64,000 nucleotides of DNA, taken from assembly GCF_918697865.1 (NCBI RefSeq), contig NZ_CAKKMV010000017.1:1-64000 (forward strand), written 5' to 3'. Position 1 is the first letter of the stretch. Each line of letters begins with the position of its first letter. The notes below the pieces were generated by a model that was not told the DNA's origin, searched no databases, and saw only the letters and a list, made by a program, of their open reading frames with translations. Source of the stretch: Massilia sp. Bi118 (GTDB taxonomy: Bacteria; Pseudomonadota; Gammaproteobacteria; Burkholderiales; Burkholderiaceae_D). This document shows positions 25,375 to 32,934 of this stretch, piece by piece. Both the position numbers and the translations under genes were made by a program.

Positions 25375-26271
25375 ATGAAAACCGAACAATTCGTGGTGGT
25401 GCATGACGAACCGATGAAGACCGGCGAATGCCCGATCTGGCATGCGGTCGAATCCGCTCTGTACTGGGTCGACATCCCCGACTTCATGGTGCACCGCCTG
25501 CACCCGGCCAGCGGCAAGTACTCGTCCTGGAAGATGGACAGCGAGCCCTCCGCGCTGGCGATCGACGTCGACAACAACCTGGTGGTGGCGACCCGTAACG
25601 GCTTCGTCTACCTGAACACCAGCACCGGCGAAGCCGAGGACATCGTCCCGGCGCCCTACGACACCAAGCGCATGCGCTTCAACGACGGCCGCGTCGACCC
25701 GGCCGGCCGCTTCTGGGTCGGCACCATCTACGAACCGCGCGACCAGCCCAAGGCCGAAATGTACGTGCTCGAGCAGGGCAAGCTGCGCCAGGCCTGGGCC
25801 GGCGGCATGACCAACTCGAACGGCCTGGCCTGGACCCTGGACGGCAAGACCATGTTCCACGCCGACACCACCAGCCACCGCATCGACGTCTACGACTACG
25901 ATTTGGCCACCGGTACCCAATCCAACGGCCGCAATCTCGTCACCTTCGAAGCCGACAAGACCAGCGGCACCTACGGCGGCCGCCCGGACGGCGCGGCGAT
26001 CGACAGCGAAGGCAATTACTGGATTGCGATGTATGAGGGCGGGCGGATCCTGAAATTGTCGCCGACCGGGGAATTGCTGCAGCAGGTCGATTTGCCGGTG
26101 AAGTGCCCGACTGCGGTGTGCTTTGGCGGGCCGGATTTGCGGACTTTGTATGTGACCAGTGCTTGCGGCGGGCGTCCGCAGGAGGAGCTGGCGGCGCTGC
26201 CGAATAGTGGGAAGGTGCTGGCCTTCCGGGTGGATGTGGCTGGGTTGGAGATGCCGGAATACCGCGGCTGA
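25375..26271 (+). CDS. SMP-30/gluconolactonase family lactonase
   Basis: A 298-residue six-bladed propeller hydrolase of the SMP-30/regucalcin/gluconolactonase family. Metal ligands are visible: Glu in MKTGECPIWH, Asn in NSNGLAWT and Asp in GGRPDGAAID. It follows pgi by 19 nt, so it may open a sugar lactone feeding the pathway; since pgl is absent here it could supply lactonase activity, but whether it accepts 6-phosphogluconolactone is unknown. Codon choice changes in the last 230 nt or so (many NTG/NNT codons), next to the foreign patch that follows. Confidence 0.88.
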   Translation: MKTEQFVVVHDEPMKTGECPIWHAVESALYWVDIPDFMVHRLHPASGKYSSWKMDSEPSALAIDVDNNLVVATRNGFVYLNTSTGEAEDIVPAPYDTKRMRFNDGRVDPAGRFWVGTIYEPRDQPKAEMYVLEQGKLRQAWAGGMTNSNGLAWTLDGKTMFHADTTSHRIDVYDYDLATGTQSNGRNLVTFEADKTSGTYGGRPDGAAIDSEGNYWIAMYEGGRILKLSPTGELLQQVDLPVKCPTAVCFGGPDLRTLYVTSACGGRPQEELAALPNSGKVLAFRVDVAGLEMPEYRG

Positions 26272-26306
26272 GCAATCTGGTCGGGCCGCTCGTTCAATCG
26301 GACCGG

Positions 26307-26370
26307 CCTTGGTAGCATACCTGCATGGGGTGCAGGTGGTCGGATGTTCGAAGTCTCTTGTCGCGACCCA
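26307..26370 (+). pseudogene. decayed tRNA-Pro(GGG)-like fragment (possible integration scar)
   Basis: The stretch aligns by eye with the last three quarters of a tRNA-Pro(GGG): a TTGGTAGCATA D-arm segment, an intact anticodon stem-loop CCTGC-ATGGGGT-GCAGG with anticodon GGG, a GGTCGGATGTTCGAAG T-arm region and a final CGCGACCCA. The T stem is mispaired and the 5' acceptor and D stem cannot be matched, so it is not a working gene. It sits exactly between the core lactonase gene and an AT-richer patch with T6SS genes. Confidence 0.6.
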
Positions 26371-26426
26371 TCGGATCAAGAGTAAGGTCCCCCATCGTGC
26401 TACTAGAAACATAGCGAAGATGATCC

Positions 26427-26831
26427 ATGGTCGAATTTGACTTCTGCAAAATGACCGACCATGAGATTACGACATTCGTGGTTGAACATTACGACGAGTT
26501 CGGCGAACATCAGCCTCCATCGTACGACAGGATCCTGTCTTTCGAGAGGCCGATCTTCGTTCGCCGCCCTTATGGATTCGCGATCTATCGTCGATCAGTG
26601 TGGCCGAAAGACGCTGTTCTTTCATATCTATTTGTAAAGCCTAATTTTCGCAGGTCGGGAACATCAAGGTTGTTCGTACATGAAGTACTCGCAGAAATCG
26701 GCGAGCCTTGTGTTTTGATGTGCTACTCGGCTTTCCGGCGAGATTTCTTCGTGAAGTGTGGATTCAAACCTCGCGAGCATGACGCCGTCGATGGGTCATT
26801 CGTCATGTTCTATGATCCAACGTCCGGATAG
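26427..26831 (+). CDS. GNAT-like acetyltransferase fold protein
   Basis: A 134-residue protein with GNAT-like order: a strand IFVRRPYGFAIYRR, then VLSYLFVKPNFRRSGTSRLF (resembling motif A, where acetyl-CoA binds, but without a full Q/RxxGxG/A), and a closing YSAFRRDFFVKCGFKPR (motif B-like). AT-rich codon use unlike the core genes and the tRNA-like remnant upstream suggest transfer. Substrate unknown; with T6SS genes nearby it could be part of the same acquired patch. Confidence 0.6.
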   Translation: MVEFDFCKMTDHEITTFVVEHYDEFGEHQPPSYDRILSFERPIFVRRPYGFAIYRRSVWPKDAVLSYLFVKPNFRRSGTSRLFVHEVLAEIGEPCVLMCYSAFRRDFFVKCGFKPREHDAVDGSFVMFYDPTSG

Positions 26832-26873
26832 CCACTTTCAGCTTCAGCCGTTAAGAAAATTTAGGCTCTTGAT

Positions 26874-27257
26874 TCAACAGATCGACCCGTAAGTCCCCTT
26901 CCCGCTAATCACGTTCAGCCCGAAAGTGCATGAATAGCCGTCTTCCTTAGTATAAATACAGCCAAGATCGCCTCTACGCCTTTCGCGGTAATCGGCGGCG
27001 GAACTGCAGGCAGCTTCCTTCTTTACGTCCGGGCCGATCTGATTGAACAGGTCCTTTGCAAGCTGCCCGGTGAACATGAAAGATATTTTCCAATCTTTCT
27101 GGGTTGGCGGAGTCATTTCCCCCAAAGTCCCGCCATACACGTAGTAATCACCTTTCAACGGTGTGGCGCCATAACGGCCCTCCTCTTTCTTTTCGGCGGC
27201 CTGTGCGAGTGAAATCAGCAAGCACAAGGTAGCGATGGCCAGCAAACGCACTTTCAT
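26874..27257 (-). CDS. candidate immunity protein for the murein endopeptidase effector
   Basis: A 127-residue secreted protein: signal peptide (VRLLAIATLCLLISLAQA), a short YYVYGG stretch, a compact domain (WKISFMFTGQLAKDLFNQIG) and four Cys in the mature part, the last being the C-terminal residue (GTYGSIC), suggesting disulfides in the periplasm. The ATG overlaps the effector stop as ATGA (27254-27257), and it lies third in an hcp-effector-immunity operon. A periplasmic location is what is needed to block a cell-wall hydrolase. The immunity role is inferred from context; no family assigned with confidence. Confidence 0.65.
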   Translation of the reverse strand: MKVRLLAIATLCLLISLAQAAEKKEEGRYGATPLKGDYYVYGGTLGEMTPPTQKDWKISFMFTGQLAKDLFNQIGPDVKKEAACSSAADYRERRRGDLGCIYTKEDGYSCTFGLNVISGKGTYGSIC

Positions 27258-27772
27258 GGCCGCTCCCAAATCTCGATATGAATGTGATCATCGTGCCCGC
27301 GCATGGATCGCACGCGGCCACCCAGCGCCTGCTGCACCTTGTCGTCGTTGAAGAAGACCTTGCTGACCATCGGATGCCCTAAAAACAGACCAAGCAGCCT
27401 GATCGTAGCGTCACGATCATAAGTAGCATCGAACCGCGAGACGCGCGCGGCCTGGCCGGTGAGCTTGTCCTTTCGGACTGGGCGTATGTCCATCTCGATG
27501 CCCTTCTGGTGGCTATCGTGTTCGTATTTTCGCCCCTCGGCGAGACTGATATTCCCGATGCCGAACTTGCGATCGTCAATGGCCTGCCATTCGCGCTCGA
27601 TATGGAAAATCAAGGACAGCAAGTTGGGATGAGCATACTGCGCAAGGTGTCCCGTTCCAGGAACACCTCCTACGTTGCCGTAGACGTAGTATCCAGCATC
27701 CTCCGGCGCCTGAGGCAGCATGAAATAGCCACGCCGATCCCTGGGTTGAATAGGAACTCCCACATTAGACAT
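27254..27772 (-). CDS. murein endopeptidase-like T6SS effector (MepA/M15-M74 type)
   Basis: A 172-residue protein with no signal peptide. It has the zinc motif HDSHQKGIEMDIRP (His88, Asp95) and the terminal HDDHIHIEIW (His160/163/165), the HxxGxxxD ... HxHI pattern of MepA/LAS-type peptidoglycan peptidases. GNVGGVPGTGHLAQYAHPNL and WQAIDDRKFGIGNISLAEGR match this group. Eleven nt after hcp and coupled to a secreted partner, it is best read as a T6SS effector that cuts peptide cross-links in rival cell walls. ATG 27772 has GAGGAG upstream. Confidence 0.8.
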   Translation of the reverse strand: MSNVGVPIQPRDRRGYFMLPQAPEDAGYYVYGNVGGVPGTGHLAQYAHPNLLSLIFHIEREWQAIDDRKFGIGNISLAEGRKYEHDSHQKGIEMDIRPVRKDKLTGQAARVSRFDATYDRDATIRLLGLFLGHPMVSKVFFNDDKVQQALGGRVRSMRGHDDHIHIEIWERP

Positions 27773-27783
27773 GGCAGTTCTCC

Positions 27784-28275
27784 TCAGGCGCACTTGTTAC
27801 AGGCCAGATCCCAGCCGCCGGCGGTATTCCCACCTGCGCCTCCACCGATCTTCTGCTGCGTATATTTCCACTTAACTTTCGAAAACCGTAGGCCAATGTC
27901 GTCATGCAGGAAGCTGCCATCGCCAATGGTCTGATCCATGTTCGCAATGATGACGTTTTCCAACTCGACCTCGTAATACTTGACTGGCTTGCCGTCACCA
28001 TCGGCGCGCATGAACTCCAGCTTTGCCTTCGGAATGGTCTTCCCCATCGAACAGGTTTGCATGAGGACCGGCGAAGCGAGGTCGGCCAACTTGGAGAGCG
28101 TAAGAGTGCGATGTTCGCACCGCTCCGCCGTATGTCCACCTGCTGTAGATGCAGTCGCGCTTCGAGGTTGGCTGACGCCCCAGTGCGCTGAGCTGACTTC
28201 GATCCAGCCTTGGTGGGCAGCGTCAGCGGATTCGCCCTTAATGCCATCAATTTGCAAGTAGACGTCGATAGCCAT
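27784..28275 (-). CDS. hcp: Hcp family T6SS tube protein (orphan, effector-linked)
   Basis: A 163-residue Hcp with the family start MAIDVYLQIDGIKGESAD, the core CSMGKTIPKAKLEFMRADG and the C-terminal FSKVKWKYTQQ followed by GGNTAGGWDLACNKCA. Hcp forms hexameric rings of the secreted T6SS tube and can carry small effectors in its lumen. No baseplate, sheath or ClpV gene is present, so this is an auxiliary hcp locus. It heads the operon hcp - endopeptidase - immunity. The ATG at 28275 follows GGAGA. The two C-terminal Cys are worth noting. Confidence 0.92.
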   Translation of the reverse strand: MAIDVYLQIDGIKGESADAAHQGWIEVSSAHWGVSQPRSATASTAGGHTAERCEHRTLTLSKLADLASPVLMQTCSMGKTIPKAKLEFMRADGDGKPVKYYEVELENVIIANMDQTIGDGSFLHDDIGLRFSKVKWKYTQQKIGGGAGGNTAGGWDLACNKCA

Positions 28276-28477
28276 CGTTATCTCCACGATTAATAAAGCG
28301 GAAATTGTCGTCCAACTATCCTTCGGAGACGTTGGCTTGCCACAACCTAAATAAACAGCTAGTGTTGATTGGTATAGCACGCGTTCTTTTTAGCTATCAC
28401 CTACCCGATACGCATCAGCCATCCTGCGCCTCTCCCCCAATGAATGTGGCACCATATGCCACCAAAACGCCTTCGGA

Positions 28478-28492
28478 CGTAGTAAATTTACT
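28478..28492 (+). promoter_or_regulatory. HexR operator 1 before zwf
   Basis: CGTAGTAAATTTACT shares the 13-mer GTAGTAAATTTAC exactly with operator 2. The two cores are 32 bp apart centre to centre, about three helical turns, so two HexR dimers could bind on one face. Confidence 0.72.
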
Positions 28493-28509
28493 TGCGCAAC
28501 CAATAATTG

Positions 28510-28524
28510 TGTAGTAAATTTACA
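28510..28524 (+). promoter_or_regulatory. HexR operator 2 before zwf
   Basis: TGTAGTAAATTTACA, a near-palindrome ending 37 nt before the zwf ATG. Best of the four sites in the window. HexR is encoded directly downstream of zwf, so the site also gives autoregulation. Confidence 0.82.
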
Positions 28525-28561
28525 ATCAAGATTACACCCACCTCTTCACGATCAGACACCC

Positions 28562-30031
28562 ATGGCTCTTTCCGATTTCGATCTCGTTTTCTTCGGCGGC
28601 AGCGGCGACCTCGCGATGCGCAAACTCTTGCCCGCGATGTACGCGCGTGACGTCGCCAATGACCTCCCGGCCACCGCCCGCATCATCTGCGTGGGTCGCG
28701 AAGACATGACGCAGGAAGACTTCCTGCAAATGATCGAGACGAATTCGAAGCCGAACGTCAAGGAAACCGTCGACGAAGCCGCGTGGAAGAAATTCCTGGA
28801 ACGGATCACCTGGGTGGCCGTCGATGCTGTGAACCTGCAGAGCTACGCAGCCCTGGCCGACGCCCTGCGCAAGGACGAGTCGTTGACCCGCGTCTATTAC
28901 CTGGCGACGCCGCCTTCGCTGTTCGCCCGGATCTGCGACAACCTGGCCGCCAGCGGCCTGGCGACCGCCAACTCGCGCGTGGTGCTGGAAAAGCCATTGG
29001 GACGCGACCTCGAATCGGCCAAGCAGATCAATGCGGAGGTCGGCAAGGTCTTCGCGGAATCGCAGATCTACCGGATCGACCACTACCTCGGCAAGGAGAC
29101 CGTGCAGAACCTGCTGGCCCTGCGCTTCGGTAACGTGCTGTTCGAGCCGCTGTGGCGCCGCGAGTGGATCTCGGACGTGCAGATCACCATCGCCGAGAAG
29201 ATCGGCGTCGGCAACCGCCTGGGCTACTACGACAATTCCGGCGCGCTGCGCGACATGCTGCAGAATCACTTGCTGCAGCTGCTGTGTATCGTCGCCATGG
29301 AACCGCCGACCTCGATCGCGCCGGACGCCGTGCGCGATTCGAAGCTGCAGGTGCTGCGCTCGCTGAAGCGCTTTACGCCGACCACGCTGGCGCAGAACAT
29401 CGTGCGCGGCCAGTACCGGTCCGGCTACGTCGACGGCCAGCCGGTGCCGGGCTACCGCGACGAGCCGGGCGCGCCCAAGCAGTCGAAGACCGAGACCTTC
29501 GTCGCCATGAAGGCCGAGATCGATACCTGGCGCTGGGCCGGCGTGCCCTTCTACCTGCGCACCGGCAAGCGCATGGCCGACCGTCTGGCCGAGATCGTCG
29601 TGCGCTTCAAGCCGATCCCGCACTCGATCTTCAACCAGCCGACTTCGAGCTTCCAGCCGAACTCGCTGGTGATCCGCCTGCAGCCGGACGAAGGCCTGTC
29701 GCTGAACCTGATGTCGAAGACGCCGGGCGACGGCATGCGCCTGAAGCAGGCCGAGCTCGAACTCGACTTCCGCGAGCAGTTCAAGGCGCCGCGCATGGAA
29801 GCCTACGAACGCTTGCTGATGGACGTGCTGCGCGGCCAGCTGACCCTGTTCATGCGCGGCGACGAACTGGAAGCCGCCTGGGAATGGGTCGAGCCCATCC
29901 TCGATTACTGGGAGCAGGACGACACCTCGCCGGTGCCCTATTCCTCCGGCACCTGGGGCCCGGCCGCGTCCAGCGCCCTGATCGGCCGCGACGCCCTGCA
30001 GTGGCGCGAAGAAGCGCTGCCGGAAGATTAA
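28562..30031 (+). CDS. zwf: glucose-6-phosphate 1-dehydrogenase
   Basis: A 489-residue G6PD oxidising glucose-6-phosphate to 6-phosphogluconolactone. The dinucleotide motif FFGGSGDLAMRKLLPA, the catalytic RIDHYLGKETVQN and the EKPLGRDLESA motif are all present; length is normal. It is under two HexR-like operators and followed 13 nt later by hexR, giving the classical zwf-hexR feedback unit. The product would need a lactonase; no pgl lies beside it. Confidence 0.98.
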   Translation: MALSDFDLVFFGGSGDLAMRKLLPAMYARDVANDLPATARIICVGREDMTQEDFLQMIETNSKPNVKETVDEAAWKKFLERITWVAVDAVNLQSYAALADALRKDESLTRVYYLATPPSLFARICDNLAASGLATANSRVVLEKPLGRDLESAKQINAEVGKVFAESQIYRIDHYLGKETVQNLLALRFGNVLFEPLWRREWISDVQITIAEKIGVGNRLGYYDNSGALRDMLQNHLLQLLCIVAMEPPTSIAPDAVRDSKLQVLRSLKRFTPTTLAQNIVRGQYRSGYVDGQPVPGYRDEPGAPKQSKTETFVAMKAEIDTWRWAGVPFYLRTGKRMADRLAEIVVRFKPIPHSIFNQPTSSFQPNSLVIRLQPDEGLSLNLMSKTPGDGMRLKQAELELDFREQFKAPRMEAYERLLMDVLRGQLTLFMRGDELEAAWEWVEPILDYWEQDDTSPVPYSSGTWGPAASSALIGRDALQWREEALPED

Positions 30032-30044
30032 GGACCCGATCACC

Positions 30045-30899
30045 GTGCTGCTCGATTCCATCCGCACCCAGCTCGATTCGCTGTCGAAGTCCGAGCGCAA
30101 GGTGGCGCTCGCCGTGCTGGCCTCGCCCAACGGCACCGTCAGCCAGAACATCACCGCGCTGGCGCGCGCCGCCCAGGTCTCGGAACCGACCGTGGTGCGC
30201 TTCTGCCGCACCCTCGGCTACGACGGCTGGCACGAGTTCAAGCTGAAACTGGCGCAAGGCCTGGCGCTGGCCTTACCCGGCGCCAGCGAACAGCCGGCCC
30301 AGGACGACCTCGCCGCCGACCTCGTCAACAAGATCTGCAGCCGGTCCATCAACACCCTGCTCGACCTGCGCAACAACCTGAAGCCGGAGCTGATCCAGAA
30401 GGCGCTGGACATCCTGTCGCGCGCCAACAAGATCGAGTTCTACGGCCAGGGCACCTCGGGTTTTGTGGCCGCCGATGCCCAGCACAAGTTCTTCCGCTCC
30501 GGCGTCCCGACCATCGCCTACACCGACCCGGCGATCCACGCGATTGCCGCAGCCCTGCTGCATGAGGGCGACGTGGTGGTCGTCATCTCCCAGCGCGGCA
30601 ACAACCCCTCGCTGGTACGCTCCGCAAAACTCGCGCGCCGCGGCGGCGCCGAGGTGATCGTGCTGGCGCCGTCCGGCACGCCGCTGGCGGACATGGCCAG
30701 CCTCCTGATCCCGATCGACCTCGTGTTCGCGACCGATCCCTACACGCCGATCTCGGCGCGCCTGGCCTACCTGGTCGTGATCGACGTGCTGGCGGTCGGC
30801 CTGGCCCTGCAGCGCGGTCCGGAGTTCCGCAAGAAGATGCAGAATGCGCAGAAGGCGCTGCAGGAATTCGACATGCAGTTCGATTCCTTCATTGGTTAA
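30045..30899 (+). CDS. hexR: HexR, RpiR-family repressor of central carbon genes
   Basis: A 284-residue RpiR regulator: N-terminal HTH (NITALARAAQVSEPTVVRFC) and C-terminal SIS sugar-phosphate domain (EFYGQGTSGFVAADAQHKFF, VVVISQRGNNPSLVRSAK). In proteobacteria HexR senses KDPG and controls zwf, edd and related genes. The GTG start at 30045 gives the usual N-terminus MLLDSIRTQLDSLSKSERKV. Operators matching its known type lie before zwf, edd and pgi in this window. Confidence 0.95.
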   Translation: MLLDSIRTQLDSLSKSERKVALAVLASPNGTVSQNITALARAAQVSEPTVVRFCRTLGYDGWHEFKLKLAQGLALALPGASEQPAQDDLAADLVNKICSRSINTLLDLRNNLKPELIQKALDILSRANKIEFYGQGTSGFVAADAQHKFFRSGVPTIAYTDPAIHAIAAALLHEGDVVVVISQRGNNPSLVRSAKLARRGGAEVIVLAPSGTPLADMASLLIPIDLVFATDPYTPISARLAYLVVIDVLAVGLALQRGPEFRKKMQNAQKALQEFDMQFDSFIG

Positions 30900-30908
30900 G
30901 CTGCGCGG

Positions 30909-31532
30909 ATGATCACGGTCTGGGGCAACGCCGATTCCATCAACGTCCAGAAAGTGCTGTGGACCTGCGAAGAACTGGCGCTCGACTACCATCGCATCGA
31001 CGCCGGCCGTCACTTCGGCGTCGTCGGCACGCCCGCCTTCCGTGAGCTGAATCCGAACGGCCTGGTGCCCACTATCGACGACGATGGCTACGTGGTCTGG
31101 GAATCCAATACCATCGTCCGCTATCTCGCTGGCCGCTATGCGCAGGATGGCTTGCTGCCACGTGAAGCACGCGCGCGCGCCGACGCCGAACGCTGGATGG
31201 ACTGGACCAATTCCACCCTGTGGCCGGCCCTGCTGCCCCTGTTCCGCGCCTTCATGCGCACGCCCGCGAACGAGCGCGATCCGGCGCGGATCGAGCAGCA
31301 GCGCCTCGCCGCCCTCGGCACCATGCGCATCCTCGACGATCACCTTGCCGGACGCGATTACGTCGGCGGCGGCGCTTTCACGGTGGGCGACATCGCGGCC
31401 GGGTGCGCGGCCTGGCGCTGGTTCGCCCTGCCGATCGCGCGCGAATCTCTGCCCCATCTGCAGCGCTGGTTCGAGCGCCTGGCCGAACGCCCGGCCTTCC
31501 GCAAGACGGTGATGGCCCCGTTGACCACGTGA
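30909..31532 (+). CDS. glutathione S-transferase family protein
   Basis: A 207-residue GST: thioredoxin-like domain at 1-80 (TVWGNADSINVQKVLWTCEE; NGLVPTIDDDGYVVWESNTI with the cis-Pro and Glu-Ser glutathione contacts) and an all-helical C-terminal domain (YVGGGAFTVGDIAAGCAAWRW). It starts 9 nt after hexR, so it may be read with zwf-hexR. Likely detoxification; substrate unknown. Confidence 0.9.
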   Translation: MITVWGNADSINVQKVLWTCEELALDYHRIDAGRHFGVVGTPAFRELNPNGLVPTIDDDGYVVWESNTIVRYLAGRYAQDGLLPREARARADAERWMDWTNSTLWPALLPLFRAFMRTPANERDPARIEQQRLAALGTMRILDDHLAGRDYVGGGAFTVGDIAAGCAAWRWFALPIARESLPHLQRWFERLAERPAFRKTVMAPLTT

Positions 31533-31559
31533 AGCGCGTGCTGGGCTAAACTAGTGCGG

Positions 31560-32261
31560 ATGAAACACACTCTCTTCCTCTTCGACCTCGACGATACCCT
31601 CCTCGACTTCAAGGCCTCCGAACAGCTGTCCTTCGTGCGCACGCTGGAAGCGCTCGGCCTGCGCGAGGGCATCGACACCCTGTTCCCGCAATACCAGGCA
31701 ATCAACATCGCCCTCTGGCGCGAGTTCGAGCTGGGCGCGGTCTCGAAGGACTTCCTGAAAGTTGAACGCTTCCGCCGCACCTTCGCGCAGAACGGCCTCG
31801 AGCTCGACGCAGCAAGCGCCAGCCACCTCTATCTCGAATCCCTGTCCGACACCGTGGTGCTGATCGACGGCGCCAGGCAGGTCTGCGAAGCCCTGTGCGC
31901 GATCGGCGAAGTCGGCATCATCACCAATGGCGTCGAGCACATCCAGACCCGCCGCATCGCCAGCTCGGGCTTGAAAGACCACATCTCCTTCGTCTCGACC
32001 TCGGAAGCCTGCGGCTACGCCAAGCCGGACAGCCGCTTCTTCGACTACGCGGCGAAGATGGCGCGGGCTTTCGCCCACCACGAAACCGTGATCGTCGGCG
32101 ACCGGCTGGATGCCGACATCCTCGGCGCCAACCGCTTCGGCATCGACAGCTGCTGGTTCAATCCGGCGCAGCTGGCGAACGAATCGGAGGCAGTGCCCAC
32201 TTGCGAAGTGGGCAGCCTGCACGAGATCCTTCCCGCCTTGAAGAAGCTGGCCGCGGCCTGA
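31560..32261 (+). CDS. yjjG: YjjG-type pyrimidine 5'-nucleotidase (HAD superfamily)
   Basis: A 233-residue HAD phosphatase with motif I FLFDLDDTLLDF, motif II IITNGVEHIQ, motif III Lys in CGYAKPDSRFF and motif IV IVGDRLDADILGA, as in YjjG/YfnB nucleotidases that clean noncanonical pyrimidine nucleotides. There is no ribosome site before ATG 31560, and a TAAACT box ends 8 nt upstream, so a leaderless mRNA is possible. A GTG at 31554 is the alternative start. Confidence 0.85.
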   Translation: MKHTLFLFDLDDTLLDFKASEQLSFVRTLEALGLREGIDTLFPQYQAINIALWREFELGAVSKDFLKVERFRRTFAQNGLELDAASASHLYLESLSDTVVLIDGARQVCEALCAIGEVGIITNGVEHIQTRRIASSGLKDHISFVSTSEACGYAKPDSRFFDYAAKMARAFAHHETVIVGDRLDADILGANRFGIDSCWFNPAQLANESEAVPTCEVGSLHEILPALKKLAAA

Positions 32262-32270
32262 TCGGGCTGT

Positions 32271-32846
32271 TTAAAAGTTGAACCTCGCCGCCAGGGTCCA
32301 GACGTCCGGCTTGGCGCCGAAATCCTTGCTCTTGCCGTAGCGCTCGTACTCCCCGATCAGGGCCCACTGCGGATTGATGTTCCATTGCAGGCCGACGCCT
32401 GCGTAGATGCCGGTATCGTTGTCGTCGTCGACGCCGACGAAGGGATTGCTGTCGAGCTTGCGATGGCTGTAGGCGATGCCCAGTTTGCCGAAGACCTCGG
32501 CCTGCGGGTGGATCGGCCAGTGGCCCTTGCCGGCCAGATAGACGCCATAACCCTTGCTGCTGCCGCGCCCCGGGACGCCGGCGATGGTGTAGCTGAAATC
32601 GGAACTGCGGAAGTCGGTATAGCCGGCCTCGACGCCCCACAGCGGGTCGAGATCGACGCCGCCGAAGACTTTGACGGACGCCTTGTAATCGTCATGGTCG
32701 ACGTTGCCGATGCCGCCCAGCGAGTATTTGTGGTCGGCGAAGGCGGCGCCGATGCCGACATAGCCGCGTGGGGCCTGGGTCGACTGCGCATGCGCGGTGC
32801 CGAACGCGGCCGCGCCCACGATGAGTGCAAGAACGAATTTCTTCAT
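32271..32846 (-). CDS. outer-membrane beta-barrel protein (OmpW/porin-like, small)
   Basis: A 191-residue protein with signal peptide (KKFVLALIVGAAAFGTAHA) and alternating amphipathic strands typical of an eight-stranded barrel (YVGIGAAFADHKYSL, ASVKVFGGVDLDPLWGVEAGY), ending in a C-terminal Phe (LAARFNF), the signal for outer-membrane insertion. Resembles OmpA-like transmembrane-domain proteins of Burkholderiales. Role unknown. Confidence 0.87.
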   Translation of the reverse strand: MKKFVLALIVGAAAFGTAHAQSTQAPRGYVGIGAAFADHKYSLGGIGNVDHDDYKASVKVFGGVDLDPLWGVEAGYTDFRSSDFSYTIAGVPGRGSSKGYGVYLAGKGHWPIHPQAEVFGKLGIAYSHRKLDSNPFVGVDDDNDTGIYAGVGLQWNINPQWALIGEYERYGKSKDFGAKPDVWTLAARFNF

Positions 32847-32934
32847 GGGAACTCCTCTCTGGTTGAACCTGATGTTCCGCTTAGACGTGGCGGGAACAAT
32901 CAGGTTCGGCGAGACGGAGTGATGCCGCGCAGGG

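Larger units (their letters stand above)
28276..28561. other. intergenic region between hcp and zwf with operators
   Basis: A 286-nt divergent spacer. The hcp half is AT-rich and contains a short palindrome GTGGCA-CCATA-TGCCAC (28446-28462). The zwf half has two HexR-like operators. No coding region is convincing; a 69-codon plus frame at 28305-28514 runs through both operators and is rejected. Confidence 0.6.

Noticed and set aside
28446..28462. GTGGCA-CCATA-TGCCAC palindrome as an operator for hcp
   Set aside because: Only 6-bp arms, more than 170 nt from the hcp start, and no regulator to connect with it; noted but not called as a site.
28305..28514. 69-codon plus-strand frame in the hcp-zwf spacer
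   Set aside because: It runs through both HexR operators, has no ribosome site and an unconvincing product.
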